Below are positions 23,690 to 32,403 of a stretch of DNA of 64,000 nt, piece after piece. This stretch comes from RXOA01 sp964547105 (GTDB lineage: Bacteria > Bipolaricaulota > Bipolaricaulia > UBA7950 > UBA9294): contig CAZJLO010000003.1 in NCBI GenBank assembly GCA_964547105.1, positions 39,519 through 103,518 of the forward strand, in the 5' to 3' direction. Below the pieces are notes generated by a model, which was given only the letters and a program-made list of their open reading frames with translations, made no database searches and was not told the DNA's origin. Numbering within the stretch: position 1 is the first letter of the stretch; every line of letters starts with the position of its first letter. The position numbers and the translations under genes were made by a program.

Positions 23690-25638
23690 ACTGCGATTGC
23701 AGAGCGACGTCAACCATCGCCGCGAACACCGGAATCCGGAAGAAATCGATTGATCGCGCCGTAGACTACCTGCGTTCGATGCAGCACGAAGACGGCTACT
23801 GGTGGGCCGAACTCGAATCCAACGTGACGATTACGGCGGAACATCTCTTTCTCCGGCATGTCCTCGACATCTCGGATGAAGAAGAGCAGCGAAAGGCGGC
23901 CCGATACATTCTCAAAATGCAGCGGCCGGACGGAACGTGGGGGAATTGGCACGAGGGATCTCCGGATCTGTCCACCACCATTGAAGCCTACCTCGCCCTG
24001 AAGATGGCCGGCATCTCTCAGGCATCGGAAGAGATGCTCCGAGCCCGTGCCTACATCCTCGCTCAGGGAGGTATCGAGAAGTCGCGCATCTTCACCAAGA
24101 TCTGGTTGGCGATGATGGGGGAATGGGATTGGCACGGTGTTCCGATCGTTCCCCCGGAGCTGTTCCTTCTGCCGCGTCGATTCCCGATCAGCATCTATTC
24201 GTTCGGGTGCTGGGCACGGCAAACCGTGGGCGCAATGACGGTCGTCATGACGTTGCGTCCGACGGTCCCCCTGCCCGAAGAAGCGCGGATTGACGAGCTG
24301 TTCGTCAATGGACGGAACAACGCCGATCTAAGGGTTCCCGATCGCAAGAAGACGGCGACAAGCCGGGCGTTCATGGTTCTGGACAGATTCCTCCGCATCT
24401 ACGATCGACTCCCGTACAAACCGCTTCGCAAGACGGCGCTCCGTAGGGCCGAGCGGTGGATTGTCGAACGTCAAGAAGCCGACGGATCTTGGGGCGGTAT
24501 CCAGCCCCCGTGGGTCTACTCCTTGATCGCGCTCCATGAGCTTGGCTACGGGGTGGATCACCCGGTGATTCAAAAAGGCCTCGCCGGCTTCTATGGACCG
24601 AAAGGATTCGCCGTGGAAGACGGAGAGACATTTCATCTACAGTCCTGCTTGTCGCCGGTCTGGGACACCGGCTTGGCGATGATGGCACTGCAGGATGCCG
24701 GGCTCCCGGAGGACGATCCCGCTTTGGTCCGCGCCGGCGACTGGCTGCTGAACGAGCAGATCTTCGCCGGTGGGGATTGGCAGGTACAGTGCAGTGCTCG
24801 TCCCGGAGGCTGGGCATTCGAGTTCGAGAACGACATCTACCCGGACACGGACGATTCGGCCGTCGTCATGATGGCGCTCGCCGAGACTCGGCTGGATCCG
24901 AGCCGCAAGGGTCGCGCCCTTGCTCGAGGCACCGAGTGGCTGGTGGGGATGCAAAGCCGCGGAGGCGGGTGGGGGGCTTTTGATCGCAACAATACGCAGA
25001 CCTGGCCACGCAAGATCCCGTTTGCCGACTTCGGAGAGATGATCGACCCTCCGTCCGCGGACGTCACCGGCCATATCGTTGAATTCCTCGGACGACTCGG
25101 CTGGCGTGCCGATCACCCCGTGGTCCGACGCGCACTGCGTTATCTGAAGAGAGAGCAGGAGTGTGATGGAGCATGGTTCGGACGCTGGGGTGTCAACCTG
25201 ATCTACGGAACCGCGACGGTACTTCCGGCTTTGGAGGCAATCGGCGAAGACATGACCGCACCGTACGTGAAGCGAGCGGTGAACTGGCTTCTTGAGCGGC
25301 AGAACGAAGATGGTGGTTGGGGGGAGCGGGTGGAGAGCTACCACGGCCCCGCGTACAGAGGCCGGGGCCCTTCGGCAGCATCGCAGACCGGGTGGGCTCT
25401 TATCGCGCTGCTTGCCGCAGGTGAACACGAGCATCCGGCGGTGAAGCGGGGGATCGACTACCTGATTGAATCACAACGTGACGACGGAGGCTGGGACGAA
25501 CCCTGGTTCACGGGGACCGGGTTTCCCACCGATTTCATGATCCGTTACCACATCTATCGCGACGTCTTCCCGCTGATGGCGCTCGGGAGATACGACCGGG
25601 AAGCGCGCGCCGCCGACGGCATGAGGAGCTGGCAATGA
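23686..25638 (+). CDS. shc: Squalene-hopene cyclase
   Basis: A 650-residue monotopic membrane enzyme that cyclises squalene to hopene and diplopterol. Several QW repeats are visible, for example QHEDGYWW, RQEADGSWGGIQPPW, RQNEDGGWGE and SQRDDGGWDEPW. The catalytic acid motif is DTDDSA (about residue 386), a Thr-to-Ser variant of the usual DxDDTA. The TGFPTDFMIRYHIYRDVFPLMALGRY end is typical. It has no signal peptide, as expected. The gene overlaps ispG and ispH by ATGA. Confidence 0.95.
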   Translation: MNCDCRATSTIAANTGIRKKSIDRAVDYLRSMQHEDGYWWAELESNVTITAEHLFLRHVLDISDEEEQRKAARYILKMQRPDGTWGNWHEGSPDLSTTIEAYLALKMAGISQASEEMLRARAYILAQGGIEKSRIFTKIWLAMMGEWDWHGVPIVPPELFLLPRRFPISIYSFGCWARQTVGAMTVVMTLRPTVPLPEEARIDELFVNGRNNADLRVPDRKKTATSRAFMVLDRFLRIYDRLPYKPLRKTALRRAERWIVERQEADGSWGGIQPPWVYSLIALHELGYGVDHPVIQKGLAGFYGPKGFAVEDGETFHLQSCLSPVWDTGLAMMALQDAGLPEDDPALVRAGDWLLNEQIFAGGDWQVQCSARPGGWAFEFENDIYPDTDDSAVVMMALAETRLDPSRKGRALARGTEWLVGMQSRGGGWGAFDRNNTQTWPRKIPFADFGEMIDPPSADVTGHIVEFLGRLGWRADHPVVRRALRYLKREQECDGAWFGRWGVNLIYGTATVLPALEAIGEDMTAPYVKRAVNWLLERQNEDGGWGERVESYHGPAYRGRGPSAASQTGWALIALLAAGEHEHPAVKRGIDYLIESQRDDGGWDEPWFTGTGFPTDFMIRYHIYRDVFPLMALGRYDREARAADGMRSWQ

Positions 25639-26537
25639 ACATCGTTCGGGCAAATATCTTCGGCTTCTGCTTCGGTGTTCGTCGGGCGGTGAACATGATC
25701 GAGACGGATCTGGCCGAACATGGTCCGCTGTGTACGCTTGGTGCAATTGTGCACAACACGCACGTTGTGAACGGTCTCGCCCGCAAAGGGGCCCATTTGG
25801 TGTCCACACTGGACGATGTCTCCGAAGGGGGAACGGTAGCGATCACGGCGCACGGTGCCGGCGAGGAGGTTCACGCCGAAATTCAGCAGCGCCGCCTGCG
25901 ATTGGTCGACACGACCTGCCCAATCGTCCGACGGGCGCAGGAAACTGCCGCTAAGCTGGTCGATGATGGATTCTATGTTGTGTTGTACGGCGATGCCGAC
26001 CACCCAGAGGTCAAGGGAATCCTCTCATGGACCCGGGGATGCGGAGCAGCCACAGTTTCTCCGGATGTCGAAGTCCCCGGAGGGACAAAAGGGATCGGCA
26101 TCATCGCCCAAACCACAAAGAAACCCGAGCTGTTCGCGGAATTCGCGCAAGCCCTGACCCGCCGCTTCGCGGGAAAGACCCCGGAGATCAGGATTGTCAA
26201 CACAACCTGTCCTGAGACAGGACGTCGCTACGACGCGGCGAAGCATCTGGCCACCGAAGTCGATGCGCTGATCGTCGTCGGCAGCCGTTCCTCGGCAAAC
26301 ACTCGCAAGCTAGCCGAAACCTGCCGTGCGACTGGAATCCCGACCTATCACATCGAATCGGCGGACGAACTCCAGGAGATCACGGAGGAGGCCTTTGAAC
26401 GGATTGGAGTCACGGCCGGCGCATCCACGCCGGACGATGTCATTGCTGAAGTGGTGGAGCAGCTCGAGCTCTCAACAACACCTCGCACGGAAGGAGGGAA
26501 AGCAGATCGCCAAGATCGTGCTGATGACATCTCATGA
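25635..26537 (+). CDS. ispH: 4-hydroxy-3-methylbut-2-enyl diphosphate reductase IspH
   Basis: A 300-residue 4Fe-4S enzyme catalysing the last MEP step, HMBPP to IPP and DMAPP. The three cluster cysteines are conserved: Cys12 (GFCFGVRRAV), Cys95 (DTTCPIV) and Cys192 (NTTCPET). SRSSANTRKL and GVTAGASTPDDVI are also present. With IspG it forms the electron-demanding end of the pathway inside the hopanoid operon. The last 20 or so residues are extra and hydrophilic. Confidence 0.95.
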   Translation: MNIVRANIFGFCFGVRRAVNMIETDLAEHGPLCTLGAIVHNTHVVNGLARKGAHLVSTLDDVSEGGTVAITAHGAGEEVHAEIQQRRLRLVDTTCPIVRRAQETAAKLVDDGFYVVLYGDADHPEVKGILSWTRGCGAATVSPDVEVPGGTKGIGIIAQTTKKPELFAEFAQALTRRFAGKTPEIRIVNTTCPETGRRYDAAKHLATEVDALIVVGSRSSANTRKLAETCRATGIPTYHIESADELQEITEEAFERIGVTAGASTPDDVIAEVVEQLELSTTPRTEGGKADRQDRADDIS

Positions 26538-27070
26538 ACAGTGAAGCGAACGCCCAAGTGCAGATTCCGGTTCAGGACAAGAAGCAGGGTCAAGACCGGC
26601 ACCAAGCTCAAGAGCCTGCTGCCACGGTCCGCGGACATCGGGAGACCATCCAGCGACAAGCGACTTGTGCCCCGCAATTCATGGACATCACCGCAGACGT
26701 CAGAGAAATCGTCGATCGTTCCGGGATTCAGGAGGGATCCGTCGTCATCTTCTCACGGCACACGACAGCAGCCGTTAAGATCAACGAGAATGAGCCCCTC
26801 CTGCTGCAGGACATGGCGTACTTTCTCAAGCGCATCGCCCCCAGAGAAGCGCCTTACCGGCACAACGATTTCGCGGTTCGAACTGCCAATATGACCGAAG
26901 ACGAATGTCCGAATGGCCATTCTCACTGTCAGCACTTGCTGATGACCACAAGCGAGACAATCCCCATCTCCGATGGGGAGTTGATGCTTGGACGCTGGCA
27001 GACCCTGTTCCTCATCGAACTCGATCGACCTCGAAATCGAGAGGTGATCGTGCAGGTTCAGGGATGGTAG
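26534..27070 (+). CDS. YjbQ/UPF0047 family protein with N-terminal extension
   Basis: A 178-residue protein. From about residue 45 it matches the UPF0047/YjbQ family: VVIFSRHTTAAVKINENEP, the catalytic-looking NGHSHCQHLLM, and GELMLGRWQTLFLIELDRPR. Family members have thiamine-phosphate synthase side activity, but their true role is unclear. The first 45 residues are Gln- and Lys-rich (QIPVQDKKQGQDRHQ), absent from typical 135-residue relatives, and probably disordered. The start is kept because its ATG overlaps the ispH stop. A link with hopanoid synthesis is not established. Confidence 0.8.
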   Translation: MNSEANAQVQIPVQDKKQGQDRHQAQEPAATVRGHRETIQRQATCAPQFMDITADVREIVDRSGIQEGSVVIFSRHTTAAVKINENEPLLLQDMAYFLKRIAPREAPYRHNDFAVRTANMTEDECPNGHSHCQHLLMTTSETIPISDGELMLGRWQTLFLIELDRPRNREVIVQVQGW

Positions 27071-27990
27071 ACACGCAGAAGAATCTCGGGGAGAGCACCA
27101 GGCTCAAGCCGCATCTTGCCGCGGTCATCGAGCCGCCGTCCCGTGCCGTTTCGTTGAAGGAAGCACAGGCCGCTTGCCTGCGCCTCGCTCGGTCGCACTA
27201 TGAGAACTTCACCGTCGTCTCGTGGCTTGTGCCTCGACGGCTTCGCCCACATCTCGCCGCGGTGTATGGCTTCTGCCGCACGGTGGACGATCTCGGAGAC
27301 GAGGCCCCAGGCGACCGGCATCAACTGCTCGATCGGTTCGAGGGAATGCTGCAGGCTTCGATTGCCGGGGAAGGCTCAACGCATCCTGTTCTGATCGCAC
27401 TGCGGGAGACGATGCTCAAGTACCGTTTGCCCGGACAGCTGTTCGCGGATCTTGTCACCGCCAACCGCATCGATCAAGCGAACAACCACTACGAAACATA
27501 CGATGAGCTCCTCCACTACTGCCGATTCTCCGCCATCCCTGTTGGAAGGCTTTTCCTCCTGCTGTACGGCTACCGGGAAGAAGAGCTTCATCGGCTTTCC
27601 GACGCGACGTGCACGGCGCTGCAACTGGCAAATTTCTGGCAAGACATTCGCCGCGATCGGATCATGGGGAGAATCTATCTTCCGCGTGAGGACATGCGGC
27701 GGTTCGGCGTGCCCGAGGAAGATCTCGATCAATCGTCGGCCAGTAGCTCTCTGCGGCAGCTCGTTGCGTTCGAGGTCGACAGAACGGAGGCCCTGTTCGA
27801 ACAGGGCTGGCCGCTTGTCGGGCGGGTGAAGGGACACGTGCGTGTCGATCTGGCATTGTTCAGCCGTGGGGGACAGGCGATTCTCAGAAAGATCGCAGAT
27901 CAGCAATTCGATACGCTGGCCGCTCGTCCGACGGTCGGCAGGAAGGAGAAGCTGGGGTTGTTTCTGCGCAGCCTCCCCGCCCTCCCATGA
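27064..27990 (+). CDS. hpnC: Squalene synthase-like HpnC (hydroxysqualene synthase)
   Basis: A 308-residue squalene/phytoene synthase-fold enzyme. HpnC converts presqualene diphosphate to hydroxysqualene. Substrate Asp motifs are in GFCRTVDDLGDE (first) and ANFWQDIRRDRIMGRIYLP (second), with HYETYDELLHYCRFSAIPVGRL between. Synteny with hpnD and hpnE supports this over HpnD or phytoene synthase. The ATG lies in the last codons of yjbQ, and the stop overlaps hpnD (ATGA). Confidence 0.92.
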   Translation: MVDTQKNLGESTRLKPHLAAVIEPPSRAVSLKEAQAACLRLARSHYENFTVVSWLVPRRLRPHLAAVYGFCRTVDDLGDEAPGDRHQLLDRFEGMLQASIAGEGSTHPVLIALRETMLKYRLPGQLFADLVTANRIDQANNHYETYDELLHYCRFSAIPVGRLFLLLYGYREEELHRLSDATCTALQLANFWQDIRRDRIMGRIYLPREDMRRFGVPEEDLDQSSASSSLRQLVAFEVDRTEALFEQGWPLVGRVKGHVRVDLALFSRGGQAILRKIADQQFDTLAARPTVGRKEKLGLFLRSLPALP

Positions 27991-28892
27991 ATCACGCACC
28001 CTCTCTACAAGTCACGGAGTCCTACTTCGCAGCTAGACAAGCGACAAAGGAAGCGTCAAGCAGTTTTGCCCTCGGGATCCGCTCGTTGCCGTCACAGCAA
28101 CGTCTTGCGGTGTGTGCTGTATACGCCTTTTGCCGAGAGGCGGATGACATCGCTGACGGGGACGATCCGATCGACACCAAGACAGCCCGATTGGCGGTGC
28201 TTCGTGAGCGGTTGTATCGAGCAGATGCGGGGGCTCCTGATTCCGCCATGCCGTACGACGCTGCACTTAGCGATGCAATTCATCGATTTGGGATTGAGCT
28301 TGACGATCTCACCGCTATCATCGATGGCGTGGAGATGGATCTGTGTATGCGCCGCTACCAGACCTTCGAGGAGCTACGCGTTTACTGCTCTCGAGTCGCA
28401 TCCGCCGTCGGCCTGTCCATTCTGCCGATCCTCGCCACGGAGCGCTACAAGAGAGAACGCCGGTCACTTCGCGAAAAGGGCAGAGCCCTCGGCCTGGCGC
28501 TCCAGTTGATCAACATCCTTCGCGATATTCGCGTCGACTATGAGATCGATCGTATGTACCTTCCGCAAGAAGATCTGCATCGCTTTGGAATCTCGGAATG
28601 TGATCTCCTGCAAGATCCGATCCCGGACTCGGCTCGGGAATTGATGTCGTTCGAAACGGAACGCGCGCGCGTAACGTTGGCCGAGGGCAAGCAGCTGTTC
28701 GGCATGCTTCCGTCCCGCAGCCGCCTCGCGCCGGCGCTGATGGCCGCCGTTTATGAAGAGTACCTCCGACGAATCGAGGATGCTGTTGCACAAGCATCGC
28801 TTTCGATCGCACCGATCAGTCCCGGGAAGAAGCTTCTCCTGCTGCCACGAACATGCTTCCAAACAAGATGGATTCCAACCCGGTCGTCGTAG
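27987..28892 (+). CDS. hpnD: Presqualene diphosphate synthase HpnD
   Basis: A 301-residue enzyme condensing two farnesyl diphosphates to presqualene diphosphate, the first committed step to squalene. The Asp motifs are in AFCREADDIADGDDP (about 49-63) and LQLINILRDIRVDYEIDRMYLP (about 172-193). SSSFALGIRSLP at the start is typical. The C terminus runs 40 nt into the hpnE reading frame and its last residues look unselected, so the end is less conserved than the core. Confidence 0.92.
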   Translation: MNHAPSLQVTESYFAARQATKEASSSFALGIRSLPSQQRLAVCAVYAFCREADDIADGDDPIDTKTARLAVLRERLYRADAGAPDSAMPYDAALSDAIHRFGIELDDLTAIIDGVEMDLCMRRYQTFEELRVYCSRVASAVGLSILPILATERYKRERRSLREKGRALGLALQLINILRDIRVDYEIDRMYLPQEDLHRFGISECDLLQDPIPDSARELMSFETERARVTLAEGKQLFGMLPSRSRLAPALMAAVYEEYLRRIEDAVAQASLSIAPISPGKKLLLLPRTCFQTRWIPTRSS

Positions 28893-30244
28893 TCGGCGGC
28901 GGGGCAGCCGGAATCGCCTGCGCCTGCTTACTTGCCGACCGAGGACGCCGTGTCGCCCTTGTTGAACAAGGTCCTCGGCTCGGCGGACGCGCCGGATCCC
29001 TTCTCCATCCGTCCCACGGCGTCATCGATGTCGGGCAGCATGTCCTGATGCGTTGCTGCACTGAGTCCCGTGGACTGTTTGAGCGTCTTGGCGTGGCGGA
29101 TGCGGTTCGATTCCAGCCTACTCTCGATGTTCCGATCATGACTCACGATACTCCGACGCCGGTTCGATCGCGAGTTGCATCGGCCCCTCTTCCGGCACCA
29201 TTTCACCTCCTGCCCAGCTTGCTCCGATACGGCCCGCTATCCAGGCAGGAGAGAATCCGAATCCTCCCAGCGGCGCTGTCGCTGTGGCTGCGCTCTCCAG
29301 GCTGCAGCGAGACATTTGCCCGGTGGCTCGAACGACACGGACAATCCCCGGCAGCGTTGGCCCGATTCTGGGATCCGATTTCGATCGCCGCACTGAATGC
29401 CTCGTGTTCAGATGTCGATTCCGGCACCGCTGGCAAGGTATTCCGTGATGCGTTTCTTGCACCACACGGAGCCGATCTCGGTTTCTTCGAGCGGCCTCTC
29501 TCGGAGCTGTTCGGGGCAGCGATCCCTTATGTCAAGCATCGCCGCGGAACGATTCTTCTCGGTACCCGCGTCCACGCCATCGAGATCGAAGACAACCGCG
29601 CTGTCGGTGTCAGACTTGCCACCGGGGATGTCATTCCCGCCGCATTCGTTGTCGCGGCCGTGCCCCCAGCGAATCTTGCCGCTCTTCTTCCCACAAACCT
29701 CGACTGCGAGAGAGATCGGCGATCCGTGGTGACAGACGCTGCAGAGAATCTCCGTTGGGCACCGATCGTCAACCTTCACCTGTGGTTTGATCGATCCGTG
29801 ATGAACCGAGGAGTCCCCTTCGTCATCGCTGTCGATGGTCCGGTGCAAGCCGTATTCAGCGCAGACGCGTTCCACCGCGGAGTGACCGACCATCACGTCG
29901 TCCTATCGCAGAGCAACGCGCAGACACTCGCCAGCGCGTCCGACGCAGACATCCTCGATACGCTTCTGCGTTCACTCGAACACCTGTTCCCCGCAGTAGG
30001 TTCGGCTCAACTCAGCGACTCATTCGTCGTTCGCTGGCAAGAGGCTACATTTGTTCCCAAACCGGGGGCGGATGCATTTCGACCCGGGCCGTATTCGGGA
30101 ATCGACCGCTTGCGGCTTGCCGGCGATTGGATCCAGACGGGGTGGCCGTCGACGATCGAAGGAGCGGTGCGCGGAGGGCTCGCCGCCGCAATGTCTATTC
30201 TGAAGAAGCATTCATCCTCAACAACAGCTCGCTTGCCCGGATAA
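28853..30244 (+). CDS. hpnE: Hydroxysqualene reductase/dehydroxylase HpnE (FAD-dependent)
   Basis: A 463-residue flavoprotein of the phytoene desaturase superfamily that reduces hydroxysqualene to squalene, completing the HpnC-D-E route. It has the dinucleotide fold VVVVGGGAAGIACACLLADRG (about 11-31), RLGGRAGSL, and C-terminal DRLRLAGDWIQTGWPSTIEGAVRGG binding the flavin. An internal Met at 28868 is an equally good start, as neither has a clear SD. It is the last gene of the operon. Confidence 0.9.
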   Translation: MLPNKMDSNPVVVVGGGAAGIACACLLADRGRRVALVEQGPRLGGRAGSLLHPSHGVIDVGQHVLMRCCTESRGLFERLGVADAVRFQPTLDVPIMTHDTPTPVRSRVASAPLPAPFHLLPSLLRYGPLSRQERIRILPAALSLWLRSPGCSETFARWLERHGQSPAALARFWDPISIAALNASCSDVDSGTAGKVFRDAFLAPHGADLGFFERPLSELFGAAIPYVKHRRGTILLGTRVHAIEIEDNRAVGVRLATGDVIPAAFVVAAVPPANLAALLPTNLDCERDRRSVVTDAAENLRWAPIVNLHLWFDRSVMNRGVPFVIAVDGPVQAVFSADAFHRGVTDHHVVLSQSNAQTLASASDADILDTLLRSLEHLFPAVGSAQLSDSFVVRWQEATFVPKPGADAFRPGPYSGIDRLRLAGDWIQTGWPSTIEGAVRGGLAAAMSILKKHSSSTTARLPG

Positions 30245-30278
30245 GACAAACGTTCTCCCTGCTTCCTGTGACTTCCGC

Positions 30279-30307
30279 TTGACAACGATGCAGAGATCGT
30301 CTAGGAT
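30279..30307 (+). promoter_or_regulatory. Strong promoter of the aconitase / ATP-citrate lyase unit
   Basis: A perfect TTGACA (30279-30284) and TAGGAT (30302-30307) are separated by 17 nt. Transcription would begin near 30314, about 100 nt before the aconitase GTG, and the leader contains the palindromes at 30321-30347. Confidence 0.75.
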
Positions 30308-30320
30308 TCGCAACCACAAA

Positions 30321-30347
30321 ATGAGACACTCATCTCATCATGTGAGA
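30321..30347. promoter_or_regulatory. Candidate operator downstream of the aconitase promoter
   Basis: Two linked palindromes share their middle arm: ATGAGA-N6-TCTCAT (30321-30338) and TCTCA-N5-TGAGA (30333-30347). They lie within the first 35 nt of the predicted transcript, a position suited to repression. The second spans 15 bp, similar in size to known IclR-family sites. The IclR gene inside the unit is the obvious candidate regulator (inference). Confidence 0.45.
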
Positions 30348-30416
30348 AACATACTACCGCGTGACGATGCAGTTGCGCATGCAACCTTCCGTCGCACGCA
30401 GCGTGAGGTGATTGCT

Positions 30417-32300
30417 GTGCCGCAGACGATCACGGAGAAGATCCTCTCTCAACACATCCGAGAGGGGGAACTTACCAAAGGGACTCCTGTCGGAATCGAA
30501 ATCGATCACTGCCTAACGCAGGATTCGACCGGAACCATGGCCTGGCTCGAATTCGAGTCGCTCGGCCTGGATCGAGTGATGGCGGAGACAGTCGTCTCAT
30601 ACTCCGATCACACGTCGCTCGGATTCAAAGGCGAATCCACGGATGATCATGTCTTCCTGCAGACGATCGCCTCACACTACGGAGCCAAGTTCTCCAAGAA
30701 CGGCAACGGCGTTTGCCATCAACTGCACTATGAACGATTCGGTGTCCCCGGAAAGACACTTCTGGGGTCGGATTCCCACACGCCGACCGCCGGTGGACTG
30801 GGAATGCTCGGCATCGGCGCCGGAGGCGTGGATGTCGCCGTAGCGATGGGCGGTGGGCTGTTCTATCTGACCGTTCCGCAAACCATGCATATCGTGCTCA
30901 CCGGGGAACTTCGATGGGGAGCGGCTGCCAAGGACATCGCATTCGAAATCTTGCGGCGCATTTCGGTGAAAGGCGGTGTCGGCTACTTCCTCGAGTTCGA
31001 CGGACCCGGCGTGAAAACGCTGACGGTTCCTGAACGAGCCACAATCACCAACCTCTGTACGGAAACCGGCGCAACATCCTCCATCTTCCCCTCGGACGAC
31101 ATCACGCGACGTTTCTTGGCAATGCAACAGCGAGTGTCGGACTGGGTCGAAGTATGTGCCGACCGGAATGCCACGTACGACAAGACGATCGAGATCAACC
31201 TTTCGGAGTTGAAGCCGCTTGTGGCCATGCCCGGAATGCCTGACAACGTTTTCGATATCGAGGATGTTGAGGGAACGAAGATCGACCAGGTCTATATTGG
31301 ATCGTGCACCAACGGCAGCTATCAGGATGTCAAAATCGCGGCCGAGATCCTCAAAGGGAAGAAGGTCTCCCCGGATATCGATGTCGTCGTTTCGCCGGGG
31401 TCGCGTCAGGCATGGGAAATGTTGATGGAAGATGGCAGCTTCCTCGAGATGACCAAAGCCGGAGTCCGAATGATCGAGCCGGGGTGCAACGCATGCATTG
31501 GCATCGGTTTCGTCCCGGGAAATGAGCATCTTTCGCTGCGAACGGTGAATCGAAACTGGAAGGGACGAGGCGGAAACAAGTTCGGCAAGCTTGCCCTTTG
31601 CAGTCCTCAGGTCGCGGCCGCGTCGGCGCTTGTCGGAGCGATCGCCGATCCGCGCAAGCTCCCGGAAGTGAAGGTTGATGTGTCGCGCCTGACGATCGAT
31701 GATACGCTCATTCTCGATCCGATCGGCCCCTCGATGGAGATTAGGCGAGGGCCGAACATCGTCGCCCTCCGGCCCCAGATGCCGCTTCCTTCTCGATTGA
31801 CGGGCGAGGTGTTGCTCAAAGTGGGCGACGGCATCTCCACCGACGGCATTCTCCCGGCAGGCCCGTTGACCCAGCATCTGCGCAGCAACCTTCCGGAAAT
31901 CGCGAAGTTCACGTTCTTCTACGAAGACAAGGATTTCGCCGCGCGGGCAATTGAGAAGAGTGGTGGATTCATCGTCGGCGGCGACAATTACGGCCAGGGT
32001 TCTTCCAGAGAGCATGCCGCGTTGGCTCCGTGGCAGCTGGGCATCAAGGCTGTCTTCGCGAAGACCTACGCTCGCATCCATCGCGCCAACCTGATCAATG
32101 TTGGGATTATCCCGTTCATGGCCGATACGGATCGTTTGAACCAGGGGGATGAACTCGAGGTCGATGTGTCCGATCTCACCGGCGCACTTGCCGTGCTCAA
32201 TCGGACTACAGGGGAGAAGGTTGAGATCCGCCATGATCTTTCGGGTCGAGAGATAGAGATGATCCGTGCGGGCGGATTGCTTGCCTACACAACTCAATGA
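30417..32300 (+). CDS. Aconitate hydratase (Aquifex-type, IPM isomerase-like size)
   Basis: A 627-residue 4Fe-4S enzyme interconverting citrate and isocitrate. The start is GTG 30417, behind GAGGTGAT; earlier in-frame starts would add an unrelated Arg/His-rich segment. Motifs: EIDHCLTQDSTGTMAW, GSDSHTPTAGGLGMLGIGAGG, YIGSCTNGSYQDVK and MIEPGCNACIGIGFVPG (cluster cysteines), and the swivel domain GGDNYGQGSSREHAAL. Its length fits the short putative aconitase class found in Aquifex and other anaerobes rather than 890-residue AcnA. Context with icd and acl supports citrate rather than isopropylmalate as substrate. Confidence 0.9.
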   Translation: MPQTITEKILSQHIREGELTKGTPVGIEIDHCLTQDSTGTMAWLEFESLGLDRVMAETVVSYSDHTSLGFKGESTDDHVFLQTIASHYGAKFSKNGNGVCHQLHYERFGVPGKTLLGSDSHTPTAGGLGMLGIGAGGVDVAVAMGGGLFYLTVPQTMHIVLTGELRWGAAAKDIAFEILRRISVKGGVGYFLEFDGPGVKTLTVPERATITNLCTETGATSSIFPSDDITRRFLAMQQRVSDWVEVCADRNATYDKTIEINLSELKPLVAMPGMPDNVFDIEDVEGTKIDQVYIGSCTNGSYQDVKIAAEILKGKKVSPDIDVVVSPGSRQAWEMLMEDGSFLEMTKAGVRMIEPGCNACIGIGFVPGNEHLSLRTVNRNWKGRGGNKFGKLALCSPQVAAASALVGAIADPRKLPEVKVDVSRLTIDDTLILDPIGPSMEIRRGPNIVALRPQMPLPSRLTGEVLLKVGDGISTDGILPAGPLTQHLRSNLPEIAKFTFFYEDKDFAARAIEKSGGFIVGGDNYGQGSSREHAALAPWQLGIKAVFAKTYARIHRANLINVGIIPFMADTDRLNQGDELEVDVSDLTGALAVLNRTTGEKVEIRHDLSGREIEMIRAGGLLAYTTQ

Positions 32301-32403
32301 TCGACATCGATCCGCTGCCGATTGAGAACGTGGCTGTCGTCCCCATGAACTCCGGACTTGGGCGCACTCGGGGCTCCGATGGCTGCCGCAAGATGGAGAC
32401 ATC

